A stretch of 64,000 nt of DNA from Aquidulcibacter paucihalophilus (GTDB taxonomy: Bacteria; Pseudomonadota; Alphaproteobacteria; Caulobacterales; Aquidulcibacteraceae): NCBI RefSeq assembly GCF_002105465.1, contig NZ_NCSQ01000173.1, forward strand, positions 1 to 64,000, in the 5' to 3' direction. Under the pieces are notes generated by a model. The model saw only the letters and a list, made by a program, of their open reading frames with translations. It did not search any database and had not been told where the DNA came from. Shown here piece by piece: positions 27,656-36,502 of this stretch (position 1 is the stretch's first letter; every line of letters starts with the position of its first letter). The position numbers and the translations under genes are program-made.

Positions 27656-28747
27656 TTATTGGCCTTCTGGTGCCGCCGTTGAGCCGCGCACAATGATCTC
27701 GGGCGAGAAGGTGATGAATTTCTTGGTCGTCATGCCATCGGCGGTCTGGAGCAGCAAGGTCGCAGCAGCCGAGCCCATTTCGCGGATCGGCAGGCGGACC
27801 GTGGTCAAAGCGGGCCACAACCGACCGGCAATCGGGGTATCGTCAAACCCGACGATGGAGATATCTTCCGGAATACGGAATCCCGCCCGGCGCACCGCAA
27901 CATAGGCCCCGGTTGCCATTTCATCATTGCCGGCAAAGATGGCTTGGGGCGGATGGGGCTGGGCCAACAAATGCTCGGCCGCGGCCACACCCCCTTCAAA
28001 CGTATAGCCCCCTTCGACCGCCATCTCAGGACGCAGCCCGAGGCCTGCCTCTGCCAGTGCCCGCTCAAAACCAGCGCGGCGTTCATGGGTAGAGCGGAAA
28101 CTCAAAGGCCCGTGGATATGGGCGATATTGCGATGGCCAAGGTCGGCCAAATGCCGTCCAGCCGCCGCTCCGCCATCGCCGTCCAAGGTGCGGATCATGC
28201 GCGAGGGCGTATCAAGTTCAACCGAGGCAATACGGACATAATCAACATCGGCCTCATTCAATGCCAAGGCCAAAGGCTCATCCTCGGATACCGATGGCGG
28301 CAAGATCAAGCCAAAGGGCTTATGCTGTTGGATGAAGGACTGGATGCGGGCGACATGATCAGGCTTAGATCGGTCGCATGGATGGAGAACCAACTGAAAA
28401 TCCGTGCCTTCAAGTGCATCCAAAATGCCGCGTTGGATGTTGACCACATATTGCGGGCTTGGATTGTCATAAACAAGGCCAACCAGAAAGCTCTTCCGAC
28501 GGGCAAGGGCGCGGGCCTGTGGGTCTGGCGTAAAGCCAAGTTCTGCAATGACCGCCTTGATGGCATCGCGCGTCTTTTGCTTCACAAAGGGCGATTCATT
28601 GATCACGCGGGAGACGGTCTTTTTAGAAACCTTGGCCAAGCGCGCCACATCATTAATGGTCGCCTTCCCGCGCAAAACAGCTTCCCCGCCCGCAGCTTGC
28701 GGGCTGGAAGTGGGTTCTGCGTCGTCTGGGTCAGCTTCGTGTTTCAC
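27656..28747 (-). CDS. LacI-family transcriptional regulator of the pectin locus
   Basis: The 363-residue repressor has an N-terminal extension of about 28 residues, a helix-turn-helix at about 30-52 (INDVARLAKVSKKTVSRVIN) and a periplasmic-binding-like effector domain (VGLVYDNPSPQYV, HIHGPLSFRSTHERRAGF, AIFAGNDEMATGA, SIVGFDDTPIA). It starts with GTG, five bases after GAGG. Position between the kduI operon and the divergent receptor operon, with four LacI-style palindromes in the flanking control regions, makes it the likely local regulator. The inducer is probably KDG or a uronate intermediate, but the sequence does not say which. Confidence 0.9.
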   Translation of the reverse strand: MKHEADPDDAEPTSSPQAAGGEAVLRGKATINDVARLAKVSKKTVSRVINESPFVKQKTRDAIKAVIAELGFTPDPQARALARRKSFLVGLVYDNPSPQYVVNIQRGILDALEGTDFQLVLHPCDRSKPDHVARIQSFIQQHKPFGLILPPSVSEDEPLALALNEADVDYVRIASVELDTPSRMIRTLDGDGGAAAGRHLADLGHRNIAHIHGPLSFRSTHERRAGFERALAEAGLGLRPEMAVEGGYTFEGGVAAAEHLLAQPHPPQAIFAGNDEMATGAYVAVRRAGFRIPEDISIVGFDDTPIAGRLWPALTTVRLPIREMGSAAATLLLQTADGMTTKKFITFSPEIIVRGSTAAPEGQ

Positions 28748-28870
28748 AAAAACCTCTGCATGCGTCTTTTCCCTTTAGCCTTGCCTCTCACAGCCTCGCA
28801 AGCAAGGCCCATCTACATTGACCTGCCCCCAGTACTGCAATCAAGTTTCATCCTGTGGTCAAATTAGGAT

Positions 28871-28884
28871 TGACACCGGTGACA
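28871..28884. promoter_or_regulatory. Predicted LacI-type operator, site 3
   Basis: TGACACCGGTGACA carries the same half-site as sites 1 and 2 and overlaps a TTGACA -35-like element (28870-28875) facing the TonB-dependent receptor. It is one of two sites centred 24 bp apart in the lacI/receptor intergenic region. Confidence 0.7.
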
Positions 28885-28894
28885 TTTTCGAAAA

Positions 28895-28908
28895 TGCTAC
28901 CGGTAGCA
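28895..28908. promoter_or_regulatory. Predicted LacI-type operator, site 4 (perfect palindrome)
   Basis: TGCTACCGGTAGCA is a perfect 14-bp palindrome with the central CG typical of LacI-family operators. It is separated from site 3 by another perfect palindrome, TTTTCGAAAA (28885-28894). Two adjacent sites suggest cooperative binding, controlling the receptor operon and perhaps lacI itself. Confidence 0.7.
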
Positions 28909-28992
28909 AAAGACTGTCGAATGGGTCCCTGTGCGCTGTTGCGGGAAACCCAGAAAGACGAAATAGGGGCACCGCCTCGAGGGGAGTTAACA

Positions 28993-31953
28993 ATGTCACG
29001 GAAGATACGTCTTACCGCCGTTCTGATGATGGGTGTTGCTGCGGCAAGCCTCCAGGCTGGTCTCGTCCACGCGCAAACCGCCACGACCAGCGCCGGCGAA
29101 ACGGAAAAGCAAGCGGAAGTCATCATCGTACGGGGGTCGTTCCGCGAGTCGCTACGCTCCGCGATTGCGACCAAGCGCGCGGAAATCGACATTGTCGACT
29201 CGATCAAGGCCGAAGACATCGGCAAATTCCCTGACAATAATCTAGCAGAATCCCTTCAGCGCATTCCAGGTGTCGCCATCGACCGGGAAGGTGGCGAAGG
29301 CAAGACGATCACGGTGCGGGGCTTGGGACCAGACTTCACCCGCGTGCGTTTAAATGGCCTTGAAGCCATCTCCACGACCGGGGGTAAAGACAAGGACGGC
29401 GGGGCAAACCGTGGCCGTGGCTTTGACTTCAACGTCTTTGCCTCGGAATTGTTCAACTCATTGACCGTCCGCAAGTCGACTTCGGCAGAAACCGAAGAAG
29501 GCTCGCTGGGTGCAACGGTTGATCTACGCACCGCCCGCCCCTTCGACTACAAGGGCTTCACCATGGCTGGCTCGGTGCAGGCTGGTTATAATGATTTGTC
29601 GGAAGATGTCGGCAAGCGCGGGACCTTCATGGTGTCGAACCGCTGGGCAGATGGCAAATTGGGGGCTCTGTTCTCGATTGCTTATTCGACCAAACAAAAC
29701 TTTGAAGAAGGCCCGAACTCAGGCCGCTGGCAAAATGCCTATTCCGCCGGCAATGCAGGCCGCCTGCAATCCTACTCAACCGATGGCGGCCGCACCTTCA
29801 TTCAAATCACGCCGTGCACCACGCCAACCACCCGCGTGTGCAGCACCACCGAAGTCAGCGCCACCAACCCGACTTTGACGGGTGAAGCCTTGGCCGTGAC
29901 GCAGGCCATCTACCCACGCTTCTTGCGCACCAGTCAATTCATCACCGATGCGGAACGTTTGGGGATAACAGGCTCGCTGCAATATCGCCCAACCGAAAAC
30001 ACCACCTTCACTTTGGATGTATTGCATTCTGAGTTCAGCGCAGACCGGATCGAATATAACCTCGAGCCCATCTCCTTCTCGCGCAATACAGCAGGTGTGC
30101 CGCAAAGCGATATTTATGATTACACGATCGATAGCCGTAAGGTGATCACCAAGGCGTCTTTCAATGACGTCGATATCCGCAGCGAAATGCGCTTTGACGC
30201 GCTGAAGACCACGTTCAACCAGGTCAATTTCACGCTCGATCAGCAATTCAACGATAAATTCTCGGGCAGGCTCTTGATCGGCAGCTCGCGCTCCTATCTC
30301 GACAACCCAGAGCAAACGACCTTCACCTTCGAGTCCTACAATGTCCAAGGCTATAAATATGACCTGACGGACATGACCAAGCCGATCATCGACTTTGGCA
30401 GAAGCGCGACGGGCTGTAACATTTCTCAAGGTTGCTATTGGCAATATGCTGCAGCTTCTTCAACCACCGCCGCAACCAACGCCAATGGCGACGCATCCTT
30501 GATCCGCTTGCGTCCTCAGACGGTTGAAAACACCTATAATACCGGCGCGATGGACTTCAAATATGAGTGGAATGACTCTGTGAAGTTCAAGTTTGGTGGC
30601 TCGTTCAAGGTGTTCTCGTTTGAGACCCAAGAATGGCGTCGCTACACGACTTCAGACCAAACCTCTAACGAAGCCGCCACACCAGGGTCTGGCATCGTTA
30701 CCGAATTGAACGGCAATCTGATCAATTATGCCCGAGCCGTTACCGTAGCCGGTCTGACTTATTTGGTTCCCGATCTGGATAAGATCCGCGCCAAGTTTGA
30801 CTATAATTGTAACTGCACCAATCAATGGGGTCAGTTCACCGTCAATAAGATCAATAATAATGCGCGGGCAAACAACCGTTCGGCTCAAGAAGAAGATACA
30901 GCCCTTTATGTGCAGTCTGACTTCCAGACCGAGCTTGGTTCCATGCCGGTCCGCGGCAATATCGGTGTGCGCTATGTCGGCACATCGCAAACCGTGGACG
31001 GCTTCTTCTCGCGCGGTGCGGTCTTAGAGAAAATCACACTGAAACGCTCTTATGAAGACTATTTGCCAGCCTTCAATCTGACGATTGAGCCGATGGAAAA
31101 TGTCTTGGTCCGCTTTGCAGCTGCCAAAGCCATGTCGCGCCCGACCTTGGCGAGCCTTTCGCCGGCAGGGTCGATCAACACCACCAGCAATACGCTTAGC
31201 ATCGGCAACCCCAATCTCGACCCGATCCGTGCCAACACCTATGACATGAGCATTGAGTGGTATCCTTCCAAGGACACCTTGTTCACCGTCAGCTTGTTCA
31301 AGAAGGATTTGGAATCCTGGATCCAATCCTTAGTGCGCACCATTCCGTTTGGTGAAACGGGTTATGATGTCTCGCTATTGGATGGCACGGGCCAAAGTCT
31401 CGCGACGGCCTATACGGTCACCCAGCCTGTCAACACCCGGGGCGGCGAGTTGCAAGGTTTTGAGGTCTCGGTCAACCAGCCGTTTAGCTTCTTGCCAAGC
31501 TTCTTGTCGGACACCGGCGTGATTTTGAACTACACGCAGGTGGAATCGACGATCAATTATGTGATCTCCTCGACAGCGACCGCAACAACCTATGCCGCCT
31601 ATAATCTGATCGGCATGTCGCCCAATTCCTATAATGCGACGCTTTATTATGAAGGCAAGAAATTGTCGGGTCGGGTGTCCTACTCCTATCGCGACGGCTA
31701 TATCTCGGTCCTCCTGCCTGGATCGTCAGCCGATCTGTGGGGCAAAGAGGGTGTGAGCTCTTTGGACATGCAGGTGTCTTACAAGCTCAATGACCGCATC
31801 ACATTCGTGCTCGAAGGCACCAATTTGACCGATGAGGCTCAAGATAGCCGCATCACCTACAACACTGCTCAAGGCAATGTCGCCAATGATTTGTTGTTCG
31901 ACGTCTCCAATTCAGGCCGCCAATTCTACTTTGGCGCACGGATGAAGTTCTAA
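28993..31953 (+). CDS. TonB-dependent receptor of the pectin locus
   Basis: This 986-residue outer-membrane receptor has a signal peptide ending at VHAQ, a TonB-box-like EVIIVRGSF, a plug beginning SIKAEDIGKFPDNNLAESLQ and a long barrel ending in a C-terminal Phe (YFGARMKF). The plug type is the one common among carbohydrate receptors of Caulobacterales, Sphingomonadales and Xanthomonadales. It is first in an operon with GH43, uxaC, uxuB-like and uxaA genes, so import of galacturonate oligomers or pectin fragments is expected. GGGGAG lies 7 bases before the ATG at 28993. Two predicted repressor operators sit about 85-120 bases upstream. Confidence 0.92.
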   Translation: MSRKIRLTAVLMMGVAAASLQAGLVHAQTATTSAGETEKQAEVIIVRGSFRESLRSAIATKRAEIDIVDSIKAEDIGKFPDNNLAESLQRIPGVAIDREGGEGKTITVRGLGPDFTRVRLNGLEAISTTGGKDKDGGANRGRGFDFNVFASELFNSLTVRKSTSAETEEGSLGATVDLRTARPFDYKGFTMAGSVQAGYNDLSEDVGKRGTFMVSNRWADGKLGALFSIAYSTKQNFEEGPNSGRWQNAYSAGNAGRLQSYSTDGGRTFIQITPCTTPTTRVCSTTEVSATNPTLTGEALAVTQAIYPRFLRTSQFITDAERLGITGSLQYRPTENTTFTLDVLHSEFSADRIEYNLEPISFSRNTAGVPQSDIYDYTIDSRKVITKASFNDVDIRSEMRFDALKTTFNQVNFTLDQQFNDKFSGRLLIGSSRSYLDNPEQTTFTFESYNVQGYKYDLTDMTKPIIDFGRSATGCNISQGCYWQYAAASSTTAATNANGDASLIRLRPQTVENTYNTGAMDFKYEWNDSVKFKFGGSFKVFSFETQEWRRYTTSDQTSNEAATPGSGIVTELNGNLINYARAVTVAGLTYLVPDLDKIRAKFDYNCNCTNQWGQFTVNKINNNARANNRSAQEEDTALYVQSDFQTELGSMPVRGNIGVRYVGTSQTVDGFFSRGAVLEKITLKRSYEDYLPAFNLTIEPMENVLVRFAAAKAMSRPTLASLSPAGSINTTSNTLSIGNPNLDPIRANTYDMSIEWYPSKDTLFTVSLFKKDLESWIQSLVRTIPFGETGYDVSLLDGTGQSLATAYTVTQPVNTRGGELQGFEVSVNQPFSFLPSFLSDTGVILNYTQVESTINYVISSTATATTYAAYNLIGMSPNSYNATLYYEGKKLSGRVSYSYRDGYISVLLPGSSADLWGKEGVSSLDMQVSYKLNDRITFVLEGTNLTDEAQDSRITYNTAQGNVANDLLFDVSNSGRQFYFGARMKF

Positions 31954-31957
31954 ACTC

Positions 31958-33586
31958 GTGGACCGCAGGGATCTGATCGGGGGCACGTTTGGGCTGATTG
32001 CCAGTTCAACCGTGTCTCCGTCAGGTCTTTTCGCTGCTGCTCGACAAGAGGGTCTGCTCTCGCCGCATGGTGCCGCTTGGCGCAAGCAGACATGGGCGAC
32101 AGGCTTTGATGGCCAACGACGCGCCGACCTTGGCAAGGGCCGGTTTCTCAATCCCGTCTTTCCTGGCGACCATCCAGACCCTGCTCTGATCCGCGTCGGC
32201 GACACGTTCTACCTCACCTTCTCAAGCTTTGAGGCCTATCCGGGCCTTGTCATCTGGCAGTCGAAAGACTTGGTGAATTGGGCCCCCGTGACGGCCGCCC
32301 TCAAGACCTATATCGGCTCTGTCTGGGCCCCTGCTCTGGCCCAACATCATGGCCGTTTCTACCTCTATATTCCGGCACGGACGTCGGACTATCGCTCTAT
32401 CTATGTTATCCATGCCGACCGGATTGAGGGGCCGTGGAGCGAGCCGATTGATCTAAAACTGCCTGCCCATATCGATCCTGATCATGTGGCTGATGAGGCA
32501 GGCCAGCGCTGGCTGTTCCTCAGTGGTGGCGACCGGGTGGCCTTGGCTGCCGATGGTCTTTCGACGGCTGGACCTGTCGAACATGTCTATGACCCGTGGC
32601 GCTACCCAGACGCTTGGACGGTTGAGAGCTTCTCGCCCGAGGGTCCAAAGATCACCAAACGCGGCGACTATTGGTATATGATTACCGCTGTTGGCGGCAC
32701 GGCCGGCCCACCCACCGGCCATATGGTCATCGTGGCCCGGGCCAAGGACCTAGGCGGCCCTTGGCAGGATTGCCCCCATAATCCGATTGTCCGCACGTGG
32801 TCTGCGGAAGAAAAATGGTGGTCGCGCGGCCATGCTACTTTGAGCCAAGTGCCGGATGGGTCGTGGTGGATGGCCTATCACGGCTATGAGAATGGCTTTT
32901 GGACTTTGGGTCGACAAATGCTGCTCGACCCCGTCCGCTGGACACAGGACGGCTGGCCCTTAGCTGCTGGTGGCGACCTGTCACAGCCTCTACCAAAGCC
33001 CGTTAAGCGGCCCATCAGCCCGCATGGCAAGTCGCTCTCGGATGACTTTTCCGGCAATCATTTAGGCACACGTTGGTCCTTTTATGAGCCTGCCCGCGAT
33101 GAGGCGCGCCGCTTCCAAATCGGCCCACAAGGCCTGCGGCTTACGGCCAAAGGCACAAGCCCGAGTACGGCCTCACCCGTGAGCGTGATCGCTGGCGATT
33201 TGGCCTATGAGGTGGAGACGAAAATCACCCTAGAGCCCGGAGCAGAGGCTGGCCTCCTTCTATTTTATTCCAAACGGCTCTATGCGGGTCTTGGCTTTGA
33301 CGGCAACGGCCTCGTGATGCACCGCTATGGTCGCCAACGCCGATCCCGTGCGCCAGCAGGCCTCGCCCAAACGCTCTATCTGCGCATCCGCAACGACCGC
33401 CATATTGTGACCATCCACCATAGTCTTGACGGTAAGGCGTGGGCGAAGTTCCCAGTTCAGATGGAAGTCTCAGGCTATCATCACAATACCGATGGCGACT
33501 TCTTAAGCCTCAAGCCTGCCCTATATGTCAGCGGCACCGGGGCAGCCAATTTTACTTATTTTACCTACCGCGGACTTGCGACCTAA
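31958..33586 (+). CDS. GH43-family glycoside hydrolase with C-terminal beta-sandwich domain
   Basis: The 542-residue enzyme has a Tat-like leader (MDRRDLIGGTFGLIASS), a five-bladed propeller GH43 domain at about 65-345 and a C-terminal concanavalin-like/GH43_C2-type domain at about 360-540. The catalytic pattern is visible: Asp in NPVFPGDHPDPALIRVGDT, Asp in HIDPDHVADE and Glu in VESFSPEGP. Family members are beta-xylosidases, alpha-arabinofuranosidases or arabinanases, and here pectin side chains are the likely target. It starts at GTG only 4 bases after the receptor stop, without a clear ribosome-binding site, suggesting coupling. Confidence 0.87.
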   Translation: MDRRDLIGGTFGLIASSTVSPSGLFAAARQEGLLSPHGAAWRKQTWATGFDGQRRADLGKGRFLNPVFPGDHPDPALIRVGDTFYLTFSSFEAYPGLVIWQSKDLVNWAPVTAALKTYIGSVWAPALAQHHGRFYLYIPARTSDYRSIYVIHADRIEGPWSEPIDLKLPAHIDPDHVADEAGQRWLFLSGGDRVALAADGLSTAGPVEHVYDPWRYPDAWTVESFSPEGPKITKRGDYWYMITAVGGTAGPPTGHMVIVARAKDLGGPWQDCPHNPIVRTWSAEEKWWSRGHATLSQVPDGSWWMAYHGYENGFWTLGRQMLLDPVRWTQDGWPLAAGGDLSQPLPKPVKRPISPHGKSLSDDFSGNHLGTRWSFYEPARDEARRFQIGPQGLRLTAKGTSPSTASPVSVIAGDLAYEVETKITLEPGAEAGLLLFYSKRLYAGLGFDGNGLVMHRYGRQRRSRAPAGLAQTLYLRIRNDRHIVTIHHSLDGKAWAKFPVQMEVSGYHHNTDGDFLSLKPALYVSGTGAANFTYFTYRGLAT

Positions 33587-33588
33587 TC

Positions 33589-35025
33589 ATGACCTTTATG
33601 CCCCGCCCCTCTGCCACCGCCCTCAATCTGCACGCAGACCGCTTATTTTCTTCTGACCCCGCCCAGCGCAACATAGCGCGCACGCTCTATGAGACGGTCA
33701 AAGACCTGCCCATCATCAGCCCACATGGCCATACCGATCCTTCTTGGTTTGCGACCAATGCGCCCTTCGCTAATCCAGCAGAGCTTTTGATTACACCAGA
33801 CCATTATGTGTTTCGCATGCTCTATAGTCAGGACATTCCCATGGAGCACCTGGGTGTGCCGCGTGGTGATGGTGGCTGGACCGAGACCGACCCGCGCAAG
33901 ATTTGGCGCCTATTCGCGGAAAACTATTGGCGCTTCCGCGGCACCCCCTCACGCCTTTGGCATGATTGGGTCTATTCAAACGTCTTTGGCCTGACAGTCC
34001 GGCTCGGCCCCGATACGGCGGATCATTATTATGACGTAATCGCAGAAAAGCTTGCCCAAGATGATTTCCTGCCGCGCGCCTTGTTTGAGCGCTTCAATAT
34101 TGAAGTGATCGCCACCACCGAAAGCCCGCTCGACCTGTTGGAGCATCACCAAGCCATCGCCAAATCTGGCTGGAAAGGCCGCGTCGTCACCGCGTTCCGC
34201 CCGGACCCGGTACTCGACCCAGATTATGAGGGCTTTGTCGACAATCTGCGCACCTTGTCAGAAATCACGGGCCAAGACGCTCTGACCTATGCAGGCTATT
34301 TGGCGGCCCTTCGCGATCGGCGGGCCTATTTCAAAGCCCATGGTGCTACCTCTACCGATCATGGCCACCCGACGGCAAAGACCATGTACGTGAGTGGCCC
34401 AGAGGCTGAAGCTTTGTTCGCGCGCGTCACACAGGGCCCTGTCTCCTCACAAGATGCTGAGACTTTCCGTGCCCATATGCTGGTTGAAATGGCGGGCATG
34501 AGCCTTGATGACGGCTTGGTTATGCAAATCCATCCGGGCAGCTTCCGCAATCATAATGCGGACGTCTTTAGTCGCTTTGGTCGCGATAAGGGCAGCGATA
34601 TTCCCACCCGCACCGATTATGTCCGCGACCTCAAGCCTTTGCTGGATCGCCATGGCAATGATCCGCGCCTGTCGGTCATCGTCTTTACCTTGGACGAAAG
34701 CACCTATGCCCGCGAACTGGCCCCCTTGGCGGGCCATTACCCTGCCCTGAAACTTGGGCCTGCTTGGTGGTTCCACGATAGCCCCGAGGGCATGCGGCGC
34801 TTTCGCGAAATGACGACTGAAACCGCAGGCTTTTACAACACCGTTGGCTTTAATGACGACACGCGCGCCTTTTTGTCCATTCCGGCCCGCCATGATGTCG
34901 CCCGCCGCATGGATTGTGCCTGGCTGGCGCGATTGGTGTGCGACCACCGCCTAGAAGCCGATGAAGCGGCTGAAGTGGCTTATGACCTAGCCTATCGGCT
35001 GGCCAAAGAAGCCTATCGGTTGTGA
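33589..35025 (+). CDS. uxaC: Uronate (glucuronate/galacturonate) isomerase
   Basis: This 478-residue amidohydrolase-fold isomerase converts D-galacturonate to D-tagaturonate (and glucuronate to fructuronate). UxaC motifs include LPIISPHGHTDP (metal-binding His-x-His), the MEHLGVPRGDGGWTE segment, IEVIATTESPLDLLEHH, MQIHPGSFRNHN and WWFHDSPEGMRRFRE. The length fits the family (about 470). The ATG at 33589 starts 2 bases after the GH43 stop, and a second ATG 9 bases on is also possible. It opens the saturated-galacturonate branch of the locus. Confidence 0.95.
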   Translation: MTFMPRPSATALNLHADRLFSSDPAQRNIARTLYETVKDLPIISPHGHTDPSWFATNAPFANPAELLITPDHYVFRMLYSQDIPMEHLGVPRGDGGWTETDPRKIWRLFAENYWRFRGTPSRLWHDWVYSNVFGLTVRLGPDTADHYYDVIAEKLAQDDFLPRALFERFNIEVIATTESPLDLLEHHQAIAKSGWKGRVVTAFRPDPVLDPDYEGFVDNLRTLSEITGQDALTYAGYLAALRDRRAYFKAHGATSTDHGHPTAKTMYVSGPEAEALFARVTQGPVSSQDAETFRAHMLVEMAGMSLDDGLVMQIHPGSFRNHNADVFSRFGRDKGSDIPTRTDYVRDLKPLLDRHGNDPRLSVIVFTLDESTYARELAPLAGHYPALKLGPAWWFHDSPEGMRRFREMTTETAGFYNTVGFNDDTRAFLSIPARHDVARRMDCAWLARLVCDHRLEADEAAEVAYDLAYRLAKEAYRL

Positions 35026-35026
35026 G

Positions 35027-36502
35027 ATGATCCGTCTTTCCGACAGCCAACTCCCAAACGGCCTCAAGAGGCCTGCTTATGATCGGCGGGCAGTGCGCGT
35101 CGGCCAAGTGCATTTGGGTGTAGGTGCCTTTCACCGCGCCCATCAGGCCGTCTATAGCGAAGCCTGTCTCTCGGCAGGCGATCTACGCTGGGGCATTTTG
35201 GGGGCAAGCCTTCGCAGCCCGCAAGTGGCCGACCAACTCAACCCGCAACAGGGCCTTTATAGCTGTTTGGTGCGCGAAGGCTGCGAAAGCCGGGCCAGTG
35301 TGATTGGTGCCATCCAAAATGTCGTTGTTGCGCCGGAAAGCCCAGCCGCATTGATTGCCGCCATGACCGATAAAGACGTCCATGTGGTGACGCTGACCAT
35401 CACCGAGAAAGGCTATCACCTGGATCCGGCCACGGGCGCGCTGCGGATGGACGATCCAGCCATTGCTGCTGACCTGGTGACGCCACATGCACCGGCTACG
35501 GCACCAGGCCTGTTGGTTGCCGCTTTAGCCGCCCGCAAAGCGCAGGGCCTTGCCCCATTTACCGCTGTGTCCTGCGATAATCTGCCCGACAATGGCGGGC
35601 GATTGAAACAAGCCGTGTTGGACTTTGCCCGCGCGCAAGACGAGAGCCTTGCCGATTGGATTGAGCATTTTGGTGCTTTCCCGGCCAGCATGGTTGACCG
35701 CATCGTGCCCGCCACCACGCCCGATGATTTGGCCCAGTTTGCAGCAGAGTTCGGCGTGCAGGACTTTGGCCTCGTCAAGACGGAGCCCTTCTCACAATGG
35801 GTGATTGAGGATCAATTTGCTGGTGAAAGACCGCAGTGGGAATTGGCCGGCGCGCAATTCACCCAAGATGTTGCGCCTTGGGAAATGGCCAAGCTGCGTT
35901 TGTTGAATGGCGCACATTCTGCGCTCGCCTATCTCGGCAATTTGGCGGGCTATTCGACCGTCGATCAAGCCATGGCCAATCCAGCCTTTGAACGCTTCTT
36001 CGATCATCTCCAAGATGAAGCCGAAAGCACATTGACCCCCCCTGCGGGCCTTGATCTTGCGGCCTATCGCGCTGACCTCAAGCGCCGGTTTAAGAATGCG
36101 GCCTTGATGCATAGAACCTATCAAATCGCCATGGATGGCTCGCAGAAATTACCGCAGCGTTTGTTGGCCACCATGGCGACCCGGATGTCACGCGGGCAAG
36201 ACTTTGCCTGCCTCGCTTTGGCCGTTGCAGGCTGGATGCGCTGGCAAGCAGGCGTCGACGCGCACGGACAGCTTTATGAAGTCCAAGATCCCTACGCGGC
36301 CCAAACCCGTGTGCTGTATCAGAAGGGCCAGAACGGCTTTGAAAAGGCCGCAAGCCTCTGTTCGCTTGAGGCTGTCTTTGGCCCAGATCTTTCGCGTGAT
36401 CCTCGTTTTGTAACCGCCATTGGGGCGGCCCTCGATACACTCCTAAAAGAAGGTGCGCAGGCGTCGGTTGAAGCACTGGTTCAGAAAGAGGCTGCGCCAT
36501 GA
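35027..36502 (+). CDS. Mannitol-dehydrogenase-family uronate reductase (UxuB type)
   Basis: The 491-residue NAD-dependent polyol dehydrogenase resembles fructuronate reductase UxuB and mannitol 2-dehydrogenase (HLGVGAFHRAHQAVYSE, VSCDNLPDNGG, FPASMVDRIVP, LRLLNGAHSALAYLG). Between uxaC and uxaA the pathway requires reduction of tagaturonate to altronate, normally done by the more divergent UxaB, so this UxuB-type protein probably uses tagaturonate here. Alternatively it makes mannonate for a UxuA encoded elsewhere. Its start lies one base after the uxaC stop, and its end overlaps uxaA by ATGA. Confidence 0.85.
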   Translation: MIRLSDSQLPNGLKRPAYDRRAVRVGQVHLGVGAFHRAHQAVYSEACLSAGDLRWGILGASLRSPQVADQLNPQQGLYSCLVREGCESRASVIGAIQNVVVAPESPAALIAAMTDKDVHVVTLTITEKGYHLDPATGALRMDDPAIAADLVTPHAPATAPGLLVAALAARKAQGLAPFTAVSCDNLPDNGGRLKQAVLDFARAQDESLADWIEHFGAFPASMVDRIVPATTPDDLAQFAAEFGVQDFGLVKTEPFSQWVIEDQFAGERPQWELAGAQFTQDVAPWEMAKLRLLNGAHSALAYLGNLAGYSTVDQAMANPAFERFFDHLQDEAESTLTPPAGLDLAAYRADLKRRFKNAALMHRTYQIAMDGSQKLPQRLLATMATRMSRGQDFACLALAVAGWMRWQAGVDAHGQLYEVQDPYAAQTRVLYQKGQNGFEKAASLCSLEAVFGPDLSRDPRFVTAIGAALDTLLKEGAQASVEALVQKEAAP

